Positions 1 through 8,792 of a DNA stretch of 46,713 bases are shown here, piece after piece. Within the stretch, counting starts at the first letter, position 1. Each line of letters starts with the position of its first letter. This DNA comes from Desulfobulbaceae bacterium. Lineage in GTDB: Bacteria > Desulfobacterota > Desulfobulbia > Desulfobulbales > Desulfobulbaceae. Under the pieces are notes generated by a model that searched no databases, had not been told where the DNA came from, and saw only the letters and a program-made list of their open reading frames with translations. The stretch spans positions 1-46,713 of the forward strand of contig JAABTP010000015.1 of assembly GCA_011389815.1 (NCBI GenBank), written 5' to 3'. The position numbers were made by a program, and so were the translations under genes.

Positions 1-458
1 AGAGATTTCTTCTTCAGTAACTCGCAGATCATACTTGTTTTCAATCTTTCCAACTCACTTTCCTCGAGTTGTCGCATCACATTGTCTACTGTATCCATGT
101 GAGGCAATCTCATATGGAACAATCTTTTATAATTCTCCTTGAAATTCTCTTCATCACGGTCATTGTTAAAAGCATTACGCGAACCTTCCTTAAAAATGAA
201 CATGGCAATGCATGCTGTTATCAGTTCTACAAGCTCATACTCTGATCTTTTTCGATAATCTTCAATCTCGCTAATCCGATCAAAGAGATCAGGGAAAAAG
301 TGGTTAATTGTTTTCCCAATAATATAAGTCAGCTGAACACCGCCCTGAGACCTCCGTAACGTTAAAGCTTTACGTCTTTTGGCTTTTCGTTCTGCCCTTT
401 TCTGACCAATTCTTTCCTTGATTCTTTTTTTACTTTTATTTTTCTTGAACTCGTTCAC
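1..458 (-). CDS. Transposase, N-terminal part (runs off the left edge)
   Basis: Open reading frame of about 152 codons read from a GTG at 458-456 to the window edge, with no stop. There is an in-frame stop just upstream of the GTG and no earlier ATG. The protein begins with a strongly basic stretch rich in Lys and Arg. A hydrophobic/aromatic segment follows (TYIIGKTINHFFPDLFDRI), then a helical region with ELVELITACIAMFIFKEGSR. I recognise the overall look of the N-terminal domain of a DDE-type transposase found repeatedly in this group, but I cannot name the IS family. The catalytic part lies outside the window. The gene points away from the broken BCCT gene to its right, so this fragment is the 5' end of an IS inserted in that gene. 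Transposase is the likely call; the exact family is unknown. Confidence 0.6.
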   Translation of the reverse strand, partial: MNEFKKNKSKKRIKERIGQKRAERKAKRRKALTLRRSQGGVQLTYIIGKTINHFFPDLFDRISEIEDYRKRSEYELVELITACIAMFIFKEGSRNAFNNDRDEENFKENYKRLFHMRLPHMDTVDNVMRQLEESELERLKTSMICELLKKKS

Positions 459-597
459 CCTACTTGTCTAATATTGATATAAAGTTTGATTTTTTCATCT
501 CACCAAACAAATAGACAATCGTCAAGTCGAAAATAGCTGGAAAAAAAAATTTCGGTAATTAAGTTATCCCGCTTGAATGTTTAGGTGTTTTTTTACG
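459..597 (-). mobile_element. Terminal non-coding part of the IS at the left edge
   Basis: AT-rich stretch between the transposase start and the point near 597 where BCCT homology stops. It should hold the IS end and the transposase promoter. The other IS end is outside the window, so the terminal inverted repeat and target-site duplication cannot be defined here. Confidence 0.45.
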
Positions 598-1554
598 AGC
601 TGAATTGCTGTCGGTCCAGAAGCTGATATGGAGAAAATTATCCAGATAATTTCCGGTATTCTGAACAAAGGCATCAAGAATCATTACGGTGGGCCCCAGG
701 ATCAAAAGAAAGATCAGAAGCAGGGCACCCAGATTGAGGTTCATTTCACTCAAACGCTTTACTCCGCGATCCAGGCCCAAAACAACCGATACGGTAGCCC
801 CCAGGGTGATGCAGACCACCAGTACGACCTGCATGGGCATTGTGTCCGGCCATCCAAAGAGATGATGCAATCCGGCACTGACCTGTTGCACCCCGAATCC
901 CAGTGAGGTGGCCAATCCGAACAGGGTGGCCAGAACCGCCAGAACATCAATGCAATCCCCCCAGAAACCATGTACTTTATCTTTGAGCAGGGGATAAAAA
1001 ATTGAGCGGATGGCCAGAGGCAGCTTGCGGTTGAATGTAAAGAACGCCAGGGACATGCCCACCAGTGCATATACCCCCCATGGGTGCAAGCCCCAGTGCA
1101 AAAAGGTCATTTTCATGGCCGTACGGGCGGCATCCTCGGGTGAGGCCCCGGCAAACGGGGGCTCCAGAAAATGGTACACCGGCTCGGCTACACTCCAGAA
1201 AAGGATACCGATACCCATCCCGGCACTGAACAGCATGGCGAACCAGGAAAGTCTTGAAAAATCAGGCACTGCGTTTCGGCCACCGAGACGGATGGTTCCC
1301 AGTCGGCTGAAGGCCAGAAAGATCATGAGAAACAAACAGGTATTGATGACAAGGATCAGGAACCAGCCGAAGTTGTTGGAAATGACGCGCTGGATCTCCG
1401 AAAACACCTCTGTCATCGGATCTCCCACCATCAGGGTGACAAGGATGAACAGCACACTGAGCAGGGCTGCTGGCCAGAAGACCGGAGGATGAACATCAAA
1501 ATACCTTTTGCTTTTTTGGCTTTTGGCTGGGTTTGAATGGGTATTGTTTTCCAT
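559..1554 (-). pseudogene. BCCT-family (betaine/carnitine/choline) transporter, 3' end lost to an IS
   Basis: 331 codons, where intact family members have roughly 500 or more. Several membrane segments are visible. The BCCT hallmarks are GMGIGILFW at residues 112-120 and FLHWGLHPW at 151-159, followed by the region around LGLDRGVKRLSEMN. The sequence is normal up to about residue 319 (SFWTDSNSA). It then ends in 12 unrelated residues (RKKTPKHSSGIT) that come from the adjacent IS. The C-terminal transmembrane helices, including part of the substrate-binding core, are therefore missing and the transporter is very unlikely to work. The family's role is sodium- or proton-coupled uptake of compatible solutes such as glycine betaine. 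The substrate of this member cannot be told. Confidence 0.85.
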
Positions 1555-1831
1555 AGCTGTGGTGTTGTCTCGACGCCTACCTTGAAGCGCCTTTTTGGCG
1601 TCACATCATATTTTATACCCAAAGATCTCTTGTGATGCGACAGGTCGGATTTTCATTAAGATAGAGTCAGCGCATGAGCTTGATGTCGTTCATGTGCCGG
1701 GCACTGCATACGTTTTATTCTTGTTGCAAGCGAATCAAGCATAGCATACAGTCGCCTTGCTTGACAAGTCTTTGAACCAGCTGGATGGAGGTATGTGCTT
1801 TGGCCGGGGGAGCCTTTCGCGAAAGATATTT

Positions 1832-2242
1832 TCAGCAATCCGACTTTACCCAATTCTCAAGGCGAAGTCCTGGGACTCTTTCAAATTCCTTGGTATTATT
1901 GGTCGCCAGAATAAGCCCCAAAGATCGGGCATGACCAGCAATCATCATATCGTATGGCCCTATGGGTTGACCGATCCGATAAAGTTCCGCCCGTATCTGA
2001 CCGAAATGGTAGGCTCCGCTATTGTCAAAAGGCAGTACCTCCATTCGGGAGACCATCCTTTCAATATCAGCAAGGTTGCGTTCCACCTGTTGTGAACGCT
2101 CTGCACCAAAGATTAATTCACCGAGGGTGACGGTGGAAATACACATCCGCCCCTGATGCGCTTTGAAGGACTGGCGTATCTGCCGGGGACGGTTTTTTAT
2201 CGCATAAATAACGATATTAGTGTCCAGCATATACTTCAGCAT
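1832..2242 (-). CDS. vapC: VapC-type PIN-domain ribonuclease toxin
   Basis: 136-residue PIN-domain protein. It opens with MLDTNIVIYAIK, which carries the first conserved Asp. A central Glu sits in STVTLGELIFGAE, and the C-terminal acidic site is in GPYDMMIAGHA followed by LATNNTKEF. These are the expected Mg-binding residues of VapC RNases, which cleave tRNA or rRNA. Length is normal for the family. The start codon overlaps the vapB stop by one base (TAATG), as in translationally coupled toxin-antitoxin pairs. All key residues are present, so the toxin looks intact. This is the only complete VapBC in the window. Confidence 0.9.
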   Translation of the reverse strand: MLKYMLDTNIVIYAIKNRPRQIRQSFKAHQGRMCISTVTLGELIFGAERSQQVERNLADIERMVSRMEVLPFDNSGAYHFGQIRAELYRIGQPIGPYDMMIAGHARSLGLILATNNTKEFERVPGLRLENWVKSDC

Positions 2243-2478
2243 TACAGGGTCTCCCGAATCTGATCATCAGGCTGTCCCCTTTCTTCCATGAAATCATCGG
2301 AAACACCCGGAGCATTGAACCAGTCGTCCCAGGATTGGTCTGTCGGAGTAATAATGCGTTTGTTACCGACAGCTATAATTTCAACGTTTTTCACAGTTTC
2401 GGGAAAAGAAACAGCTTTGGGCAGGCGGACTGCCTGGCTTCTGTTGCTTGTAAATATTTTGGTTTGAGCGCAGTTCAT
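2242..2478 (-). CDS. vapB: VapB-type AbrB-fold antitoxin
   Basis: 78-residue antitoxin. The N-terminal swapped-hairpin DNA-binding motif is clear: AQTKIFTSNRSQAVRLPK, typical of the VapB/VagC branch. The C-terminal tail (WFNAPGVSDDFMEERGQ) would wrap the toxin. I place the start at the internal ATG at 2478 because it aligns with family starts and has an AAAGG-like ribosome site upstream. An 84-residue version starting at 2496 is possible but has no visible ribosome site. It lies directly upstream of vapC with a one-base overlap and should repress the shared promoter with VapC as co-repressor. Confidence 0.9.
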   Translation of the reverse strand: MNCAQTKIFTSNRSQAVRLPKAVSFPETVKNVEIIAVGNKRIITPTDQSWDDWFNAPGVSDDFMEERGQPDDQIRETL

Positions 2479-2534
2479 GGGGGTACCTTTGTACAAAAAT
2501 TGATCATAACAAAGTTCATCAATACAACAGGTAT

Positions 2535-2563
2535 ATTATTCCGTTCGGGGAGGGATATGTCAA
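2535..2563 (-). promoter_or_regulatory. Predicted sigma-70 promoter of vapBC
   Basis: On the minus strand, a perfect -35 TTGACA (2563-2558) is separated by 17 bases from AATAAT (2540-2535), about 57 bases before the vapB ATG. A 10-bp palindrome TTTGTACAAA (2488-2497) lies between this promoter and the start and could be the autoregulatory operator. The promoter is a pattern match; the operator is a guess. Confidence 0.5.
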
Positions 2564-2571
2564 GGGGATAT

Positions 2572-2648
2572 ACAATATATGCATATAACTTTACTGCTGC
2601 TTCTTGGCCCATTCCAGCACTTGGTCGAATTTGCTTTGGCCGGGGGGC
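2572..2648 (-). pseudogene. Remnant of the 3' end of a WD40/STAND-type gene (24 codons)
   Basis: The stretch 2594-2648 matches 3152-3206, the end of the large STAND gene, at 52 of 55 bases in the same orientation. In the matching frame it encodes PPGQSKFDQVLEWAKKQQ then a stop, against PPGQSKFDQVLEWAEKQQGK in the intact gene. No further WD40 sequence precedes it. It is best read as the tail of a deleted or duplicated paralogue. The intervening 500 bp hold an AbrB antitoxin and a gutted PIN toxin. Exact ends are approximate. Confidence 0.7.
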
Positions 2649-2678
2649 AGCGGCAGTGTCAAGCTCATCCGGTTTGAC

Positions 2679-2780
2679 TTACTTTTTTCCTGTTGCCAGC
2701 AACTCGAAACCTTCTGCTTTGCCTGCCCCGTCATCCTGCACAATGTATCTTGCCAACACATTGGTGTCGATGCCTGTCAC
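2679..2780 (-). pseudogene. VapC/PIN toxin with a large internal deletion (33 codons)
   Basis: Starts at a GTG overlapping the stop of the upstream antitoxin gene (GTGA). It encodes VTGIDTNVLARYIVQDD, a textbook PIN N-terminus with the first catalytic Asp. The sequence then jumps directly to GKAEGFELLATGKK and a stop, which resembles the C-terminal end of such toxins. Roughly 100 central residues, including the other catalytic acids, are missing while the frame is kept. The product cannot be an RNase. It is too short for usual ORF calling. Confidence 0.7.
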
Positions 2781-3016
2781 AATTTGCCTCCTTGTTCCTG
2801 CACGGCATTGTTCATGTCTTCTATTGAGACGTATTTTTTCGGCTTTGGAATCATTCCTTTTAATTCTGTAACGTCAGAGGTGACCGGCAGGATGGAAACC
2901 GCTCCGGTCTTATCCACCATAAATTCAACTTTACTTCCTCTGTCGAGACGTAAAAGTTTTCTGGTTTGTTTCGGTATAGTTACCTGTCCTTTTGCTGTGA
3001 CGGTTGCTGTTGCCAT
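2777..3016 (-). CDS. AbrB/MazE-type antitoxin, partner toxin deleted
   Basis: 79-residue AbrB-fold protein starting MATATVTAKGQVTIPKQTRK, the standard swapped-hairpin DNA-binding motif. A C-terminal tail (PKPKKYVSIEDMNNAVQEQG) would bind a PIN toxin. I choose the ATG at 3016 rather than 3100 because an excellent AGGAGG ribosome site lies 7 bases upstream and the family begins here. The stop overlaps the GTG of the next gene, so this was a normal antitoxin-toxin operon before the toxin lost its middle. The antitoxin itself appears intact and may still regulate its own promoter or neutralise a related toxin elsewhere. Confidence 0.85.
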   Translation of the reverse strand: MATATVTAKGQVTIPKQTRKLLRLDRGSKVEFMVDKTGAVSILPVTSDVTELKGMIPKPKKYVSIEDMNNAVQEQGGKL

Positions 3017-3142
3017 GTTTTTTCCTCCTGTTGTCATGAAGCGGAAAGGGTAGTTGCTGGTGAAAATATAGGCCCTTATTACAGGATACAGCGTGATCAA
3101 TCAGGACGCAAGGAAGGTGTAAAGGCGTTTCCCGCAATGCTT

Positions 3143-6100
3143 CTATTTCCCCTGCTGCTTCTCAGCCCATTCCAGCACCTGGTCGAATTTGCTTTGGCCG
3201 GGGGGCGGGGGATTGAGTAGGGGGCGGAATTTGGGATCATAGACGAAGTTATAGCCGTCTTGGGCATATAAAGAAGGTTTAGAGTAATCATAGTTTGGTA
3301 CAAAGTTTAACCCGTCTCGTTTTGCCTGCCAGAGAAATTTTACACCCTGTATAAAATTTTTGTACAAAGGAGTAGGTTTAGTACCTTGTTGGAAAAGCAA
3401 ATAAGCTCTGATGTCCAATATTTTTATATTAATTTTACTACTAAAAGGGGCCCAGAAAGCCGATGCTACTTTTTTACCATCGGCACTAAATGACACGCTA
3501 TGGACAGTATGAGGATATTGATCCAAGCACATTAGTTCGTTGCCAGTTTCAGTATCCCAAAGGCTCACTGAATTATCTCTGGAAGCAGAAGCAAGCAGTT
3601 TGCCATCAGGGCTAAAGGAAACGCTCAGGACAGCATTTGCATGTCCTTTTAATATATTAAATTCCTTGCCACTTTCAATATTCCAAAGCCGAACCGTCTT
3701 ATCTTCGGAACCAGATAGAAGCAGTTTGCCATCAGGACTAAAGACTATATTATTGACAGAATCTGTATGACCTTTAAACAGCTTTAGCTGCTGCCCGTTT
3801 TCAACATTCCAGAGACGAATTGTCTTATCTTTGGAAGCAGATGCGAGCTGCGTGCCATCAGGACTGAAGGTAACACTATTGACAGAATATGTATGCCCTT
3901 TAAATACTCTCAGCTCCTGCCCGTTTTCAAGGTTCCAAAGCCGAATAGTATTATCTGCGGAAGAAAACGCCAGCAAAGTTCCTTCAGGGTTAAATGACAC
4001 GCTGCTGGAGTCATCTTCCAGCCGTATCAGCTCCTGTTTGCTTTCAACATTCCAGATCCGAACTGTATCATCCATGGAAGCCGATGCCAGCCATCTTCCA
4101 TTTGGGCTGAGGGATACACTGGTGACAGCAGAAGTATGGCCTCTGAACACGATCGACTTTTGAGTTTTTCCAATATCCCAAAAGCGAACTGTACCATCAA
4201 TGTAGCCTGATGCCACTCGTCTGCCGTCGGAACTGAAATATACTGCATTGACATCGAAATTCTGCCGCCCTTTGCCACCTCCTAATATTATTATTTTTTT
4301 GTCTGCATCAACCATATTCCAAAGGCGAACAGTATTGTCCCAGGAAGCCGATGCCAGCTGTTTGCCATCTGGACTGAATGCCACACTCTCGACCCAGCCA
4401 GTATGCCCTTTGAGTATCTTCAGCTGTCGACCATTCTTAATATCCCAGATTTGAATCGTCTTATCTGCGGAAGCGGATGCCAGTCGCCTACCATCGGGAC
4501 TAAATGATACGCTAGTGATTAACTCAGGTGCCCTGATCACGATAAGGTTTTTTCCTGTCTCAACATCCCAGAGCCTAATCGTTTTATCTCCAGAGGCAGA
4601 TGCTAGTAATTTGCCGTTAGGACTGAACGATATGCTGTTCACATCATAGGTATGACCTCTAAGTACAGTTTGTTTCCCGCTCTCAACATCCCAGATCCGA
4701 ACTGTATTATCCTTACCACCTGAGGCCAATAGTTTGCCGTCAGGACTAAATGAGACACTGGTTACGCCATTCAATATGCTGGAGACAGTTTCGGTATGCC
4801 CTTTGAATGTAGCCAATTCGTTACCGCTTTCAATATCCCAGATTCGAGCTGTATTATCTGAAGAAGCAGAGGCCAGTCGAGTTCCATCAGGACTAAATGA
4901 GACACTGCTAACAGAAGCAGTATGACCTTTGAGCGCAGTTAGTTCTTTACCACTCTTGATATTCCAAATTCTAACTGTGTTATCGTTGGAAGCTGAGGCC
5001 AGTAGTCTGCCATCAGGACTGAACGATACACATTCTGCATAGCCCTTGAGTACAGTCAGCTCTTGGCCGCTCTCAACATCCCAGATCCGAACTGTATTAT
5101 CCCTGGATGCAGAAGCTAATTGCTTGCCATTAGGGCTAAAAGATACACTCACAACATCTTGAGTGTGACCTTGGAATTCGGTCAACTCCTCACCATTTTT
5201 AGTATTCCAGATTCGAACTGTATTATCTCTGGAAGAAGATATCAAATGTATATCATCAGGATGGAATAATGCACTATTGATGCCGCCAGTATGTCCCTTG
5301 AGTAATGTCAGCTCCTCACCGCCCTCAACATCCCATATCCTAATTGTTTTATCCGATGAGGCAGACGCCAGTCGTCTTCCATCAGAACTGAATGATACGC
5401 TGGTGACACCGTCGGTATGACCTTTAAAAATAGCAAGTTTTTGACCACTTTCAACGTCCCATATCCGAATTGTTTTATCTCTGGAGGCGGATGCCAATCG
5501 TCTCCCATCAGAACTGAATGATACGCTGGTGACACCGTCGGTATGGCCTTTAAAAATAGCAAGTTTCTGACCACTTTCAACGTTCCATATCCAAACAGTT
5601 TTATCACTGGAGGCGGATGCCAGTCGTCTTCCATCAGAATTGAACGATATGCTGGTGACATTATTGGTATGGCCCCTAATTACTTTTAATTCCTTACAGC
5701 TCTCTATCTCCCATATCCGAATCGTCTTGTCCCATGAGGCTGATGCCAATCGTCTGCCATCAGAGCTGATGGATACGCTATTCACTCTACCTTTATGGCC
5801 CATTATCTGTTTTATCTCCTGACCACTTTCAATATCCCAAAGCCTCACCGTATTATCATAGGAAGAAGATGCTAGCTGTTTACCATCTGAGCTGAAAGAG
5901 ACACTGGTGATACTTTCTGTGTGACCTTTCAACACGATCAACCTCTGCCCGCTCTCTATATCCCAAATCTGAATCGTTCTACTTGAAGCAGAAGCCAGCA
6001 GGCTTCCATCAGGGCTTAAAGATATACTGTTGACATCACCATAGTGAATATCAGCAACTGGAGAACGCCATTCTTCTGCCAAGGACCTATTGAATACTTC

Positions 6101-8479
6101 GGGAGAAAAAAGTCTCGCTGTGGACCTTGGGTTCAAGGCGGATTTATCTTCTTCAATTACCTGATCCAGGGCTGCTGATGTAAAAAGAACTGCTTCCTTA
6201 TATGCGCGGTTATCATTTTTTTCTTCTACTGTCTTTAGATCCCGTAATGCCTTTTCTTCAAAGATTTTTGCAAGATTAAAATTGGCTGCACGAGTTTGTT
6301 GTTTCGCCTCAACGGCATTTTGTTCGGCAATTTTGCTCTGCTCAACAGCATGCTGGCGTTCCTGCTCGGCAACGGTTTTCTGCCGCTCTGCATCCTTCCA
6401 CAGCACAAAAAACGTCACCATCACCATAGCGGCAAGCAGCATCCCTGCGACTACAGCAATACCTTTCTTTCTTCGTTGTTTTCTTTGCGCCTCTTCGCTG
6501 GCCTTGATAAACCCCAGCTCTTCATCCACCAAATGAACTGCATGAGTTTCCCGCCACCGCAAAGCCTCATCCAAAGGCAACCCCCGCAACAAAGCCCCCT
6601 CATCCTTCCCGCTCTCCTTCCACTGCCGGAGCAGCACCCGCAACTTTTCCTGCCAGACCAAAAACTCTCGTTCCTCATCCACCCATTGCCGCAGGGTCTG
6701 CCAACGACGAATCAAGGCCTCATGTACCACCTCAACAGTCTCTTCCTCGCGCTCCTCATCCCGCCCGGTCACGATGAGTCGTTTATCGGCCAAGCGGGTA
6801 ATCAAAGTCCGATCTTCCGCCCGAATCTGCTCTAAACTAGCCACCTGCCGGGTATCCTCAGTGCCCTGTCCCGGACGGACCAGCTTGAGAAAGATATGGC
6901 GGAGCTGCTCCCGTTCCTGTTCATCAAACTCCGCATAAACCGCATCAGCATGATTCGCCAAGGCCTGCTGCACCCCGCCGATGTCTTTATAGGCATCATG
7001 GGTGATCCGGCGGAACTCCTGCCGCTCCCAGAGCTGGGTCAGGCAGAACTCCAGCAAGGGCAGGCTGCCCGGTTCTTGGCCCACATCCCGGATAATCAGA
7101 TCAATCAGGCCAGCTTCAAAGCGGATACCGAGTGACTTGGCAGGTCGTTCAATCACTTCCCGTAAATTCTGCTCATCAAGCTGAGGTAGAATGATCGGTG
7201 CATAGCTGTCCAGAGCCTGGGCAAGGGCAGGGTGGCTGACAGCAGCGGCAAAGAAATCGGCCCGCATGGTAAAGAGGACTGTGAAATCGTCCTCGTCCAT
7301 GCGCAGGCATTCCAGCAGGATGGCGATGTACTGCCGGGTTAAATTCTGATCTGTATTCAGGGTGAAGAGTTCTTCAAACTGATCCACGATCAGGAGGAAA
7401 CGCTGGCTCTCGTGTTGTTCCCTTCGTTCCGTGATTTGGCGAATAATTCCAAGCAAGCCGACGGAACCGGCTTGCAGCTTTTCTTTCAGCTCGTCGGTCT
7501 TCTCCAAGCGAAGAATGGGATCATCGTAGAGCAAAGGAATCAGACAGGCGGCCAGCTCGTAAAAAGGCTCTTTCTTGGGACGGCAATGAGCGATGAGCCA
7601 ATTTCCGGTCTGGCGCAGGGCCGGAACCAAGCCAGCAAAGACCACCGAGGATTTGCCACTGCCGCTGGCACCGATCACCGTCGCAAAGGGCTGTTCTCTT
7701 ACAACCTGCCGGAGTCGCTCAATGGTATGCTCCCTGCCGAAATAGAGAGCCGCATCCTTTTCCCGAAAGGCCTCCAGGCCGCGATAAGGATTGGCCGGAC
7801 GGCTGTGCTGATCCAGCTCAGGAAAGGCCTTGATCAGGGTGGCAACTGGCAACATGTAGCCGGTAATAACCGGCCCGTTTTCCAGATCCGGCTTTCTCCG
7901 CAGCCTGCTGCTGATCATGCCGCAGACCGCATTCTCCTTCACCGCCCAGACCGATGTGCCGCTAAAGCCCTGCTCAATCGGTCGGGTCTTATCCAGCGGG
8001 TGGATTTCCCAATAACCAGCCCCGGTTCGCCCTTTGAGCAGCCCGTCAATATGCGTGCCCTGATCAACACCACCAGGAAAACCACACATCCTGAGCTGGT
8101 GCTCGGTAAAGGAGGGAGAGCTGTCCAAGGCAACAAGCGGTGCGGGCTGGGCCTCGACAGGCAGAGGTGTTTCCGGGCACAGCTCCAACACGGCAATATC
8201 TTCCAGCCTATCAGGAGGAGGTCCTTCGGACACCGGAAACCAATGGAGAATCGTTGCCCTGAGCAGGGGCTGATCATCCAGGAGAGGAAAATCAAGAAAG
8301 ATCTCGGCATCAGGCGGGTCTATGGTGTACTCATCCCGCCCCAGCACTGCATTGACCACATGGGCGCAGGTGAGGATATGCTTTGGCGTGACCAGAAAGC
8401 CTGCACCCTCGGGGCGGCGTGGCTCCTGGTCATCAATCAGGATGCGGACAAGGGAGGATTCCAGAGATGGGGAGGACAT
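3143..8479 (-). CDS. Trypsin-like protease / nSTAND NTPase / WD40 signalling protein, 1778 residues
   Basis: Domain order: a trypsin-like serine protease (about 1-225) with an apparent triad of His40 (TCAH), Asp94 (LEDIAVLEL) and Ser173 (GFSGTS); then the nSTAND linker (NPYRGLEAF, 230-238) and the NTPase with Walker A GASGSGKS (270-277) and Walker B LLIVDQFEE (362-370); then a helical region and one membrane segment (about 673-694). A short Gln/Glu-rich coiled coil follows, then 21 WD40 repeats (about 805-1690), enough for three seven-bladed propellers, and a tail ending FDQVLEWAEKQQGK. STAND proteins are NTP-driven switches: ligand binding at the propellers would trigger oligomerisation and activate the protease. 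The sensed ligand is unknown. A Trypco1 gene lies about 1 kb upstream on the same strand, which supports a conflict or self-recognition role. Confidence 0.9.
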   Translation of the reverse strand: MSSPSLESSLVRILIDDQEPRRPEGAGFLVTPKHILTCAHVVNAVLGRDEYTIDPPDAEIFLDFPLLDDQPLLRATILHWFPVSEGPPPDRLEDIAVLELCPETPLPVEAQPAPLVALDSSPSFTEHQLRMCGFPGGVDQGTHIDGLLKGRTGAGYWEIHPLDKTRPIEQGFSGTSVWAVKENAVCGMISSRLRRKPDLENGPVITGYMLPVATLIKAFPELDQHSRPANPYRGLEAFREKDAALYFGREHTIERLRQVVREQPFATVIGASGSGKSSVVFAGLVPALRQTGNWLIAHCRPKKEPFYELAACLIPLLYDDPILRLEKTDELKEKLQAGSVGLLGIIRQITERREQHESQRFLLIVDQFEELFTLNTDQNLTRQYIAILLECLRMDEDDFTVLFTMRADFFAAAVSHPALAQALDSYAPIILPQLDEQNLREVIERPAKSLGIRFEAGLIDLIIRDVGQEPGSLPLLEFCLTQLWERQEFRRITHDAYKDIGGVQQALANHADAVYAEFDEQEREQLRHIFLKLVRPGQGTEDTRQVASLEQIRAEDRTLITRLADKRLIVTGRDEEREEETVEVVHEALIRRWQTLRQWVDEEREFLVWQEKLRVLLRQWKESGKDEGALLRGLPLDEALRWRETHAVHLVDEELGFIKASEEAQRKQRRKKGIAVVAGMLLAAMVMVTFFVLWKDAERQKTVAEQERQHAVEQSKIAEQNAVEAKQQTRAANFNLAKIFEEKALRDLKTVEEKNDNRAYKEAVLFTSAALDQVIEEDKSALNPRSTARLFSPEVFNRSLAEEWRSPVADIHYGDVNSISLSPDGSLLASASSRTIQIWDIESGQRLIVLKGHTESITSVSFSSDGKQLASSSYDNTVRLWDIESGQEIKQIMGHKGRVNSVSISSDGRRLASASWDKTIRIWEIESCKELKVIRGHTNNVTSISFNSDGRRLASASSDKTVWIWNVESGQKLAIFKGHTDGVTSVSFSSDGRRLASASRDKTIRIWDVESGQKLAIFKGHTDGVTSVSFSSDGRRLASASSDKTIRIWDVEGGEELTLLKGHTGGINSALFHPDDIHLISSSRDNTVRIWNTKNGEELTEFQGHTQDVVSVSFSPNGKQLASASRDNTVRIWDVESGQELTVLKGYAECVSFSPDGRLLASASNDNTVRIWNIKSGKELTALKGHTASVSSVSFSPDGTRLASASSDNTARIWDIESGNELATFKGHTETVSSILNGVTSVSFSPDGKLLASGGKDNTVRIWDVESGKQTVLRGHTYDVNSISFSPNGKLLASASGDKTIRLWDVETGKNLIVIRAPELITSVSFSPDGRRLASASADKTIQIWDIKNGRQLKILKGHTGWVESVAFSPDGKQLASASWDNTVRLWNMVDADKKIIILGGGKGRQNFDVNAVYFSSDGRRVASGYIDGTVRFWDIGKTQKSIVFRGHTSAVTSVSLSPNGRWLASASMDDTVRIWNVESKQELIRLEDDSSSVSFNPEGTLLAFSSADNTIRLWNLENGQELRVFKGHTYSVNSVTFSPDGTQLASASKDKTIRLWNVENGQQLKLFKGHTDSVNNIVFSPDGKLLLSGSEDKTVRLWNIESGKEFNILKGHANAVLSVSFSPDGKLLASASRDNSVSLWDTETGNELMCLDQYPHTVHSVSFSADGKKVASAFWAPFSSKINIKILDIRAYLLFQQGTKPTPLYKNFIQGVKFLWQAKRDGLNFVPNYDYSKPSLYAQDGYNFVYDPKFRPLLNPPPPGQSKFDQVLEWAEKQQGK
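5380..5631 (-). repeat. Near-identical 126-bp tandem repeat coding for adjacent WD40 blades
   Basis: 5380-5505 and 5506-5631 are two consecutive 126-bp units with few differences. They encode WD40 blades that share GVTSVSFSSDGRRLASAS and DVESGQKLAIFKGHTD-like sequence. Other blades in the protein are far more diverged at DNA level. This indicates a recent duplication or gene conversion inside the propeller region. Confidence 0.85.
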
Positions 8480-8564
8480 GGGATTAATCCTTGCTTCAGA
8501 GTTGTAGATTCAGTACTCTGCAAGAGTCCATGAAACAACACCTCATTTGCAGGAGAACTCAACT

Positions 8565-8771
8565 ATGGAAACAACAAACATTTCTTTGAGATATAAAACT
8601 GTGATTCAACAATGGATCAGAAAGACTCTTCAGTTGATTCCCAGAAAGAATGTTCAGCTTGTTCTTCACGAGAACGGAGGAGAACTCATTCTCCCAAAAA
8701 GCGTCAGAGAAATGCGCGGTTTTTTGAACGGTATTAACACCGATTTTCAGCGGGATGGAGACAGGGTATAA
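8565..8771 (+). CDS. Orphan AbrB/MazE-family antitoxin-like protein
   Basis: 68 residues from the ATG at 8565, chosen over the upstream start at 8547 because an AGGAG ribosome site sits about 10 bases before it. The N-terminal half (ISLRYKTVIQQWIRKTLQL) and the segment VQLVLHENGGELILPK fit an AbrB-fold hairpin. The end (REMRGFLNGINTDFQRDGDRV) is the usual toxin-binding tail of VapB/MazE-like antitoxins. It is divergent from the STAND gene, with an 85-base gap between the two starts. The next gene is convergent, so no toxin follows. It may be a leftover antitoxin or a local transcription regulator of the divergent STAND gene; the second is speculation. Confidence 0.65.
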   Translation: METTNISLRYKTVIQQWIRKTLQLIPRKNVQLVLHENGGELILPKSVREMRGFLNGINTDFQRDGDRV

Positions 8772-8792
8772 ATATCCGTGATTCCTTCCTTG

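Noticed and set aside
1656..1853. 65-codon minus-strand ORF upstream of the BCCT gene
   Set aside because: No ribosome site or family features. It contains a 15-base match (1796-1810) to the STAND tail (TGCTTTGGCCGGGGG), but the match does not extend, so a third tail copy is not supported.
7412..8533. 373-codon open frame on the plus strand
   Set aside because: Antisense to the protease/NTPase part of the STAND gene, whose domains are unmistakable; the plus-strand product has no recognisable features.
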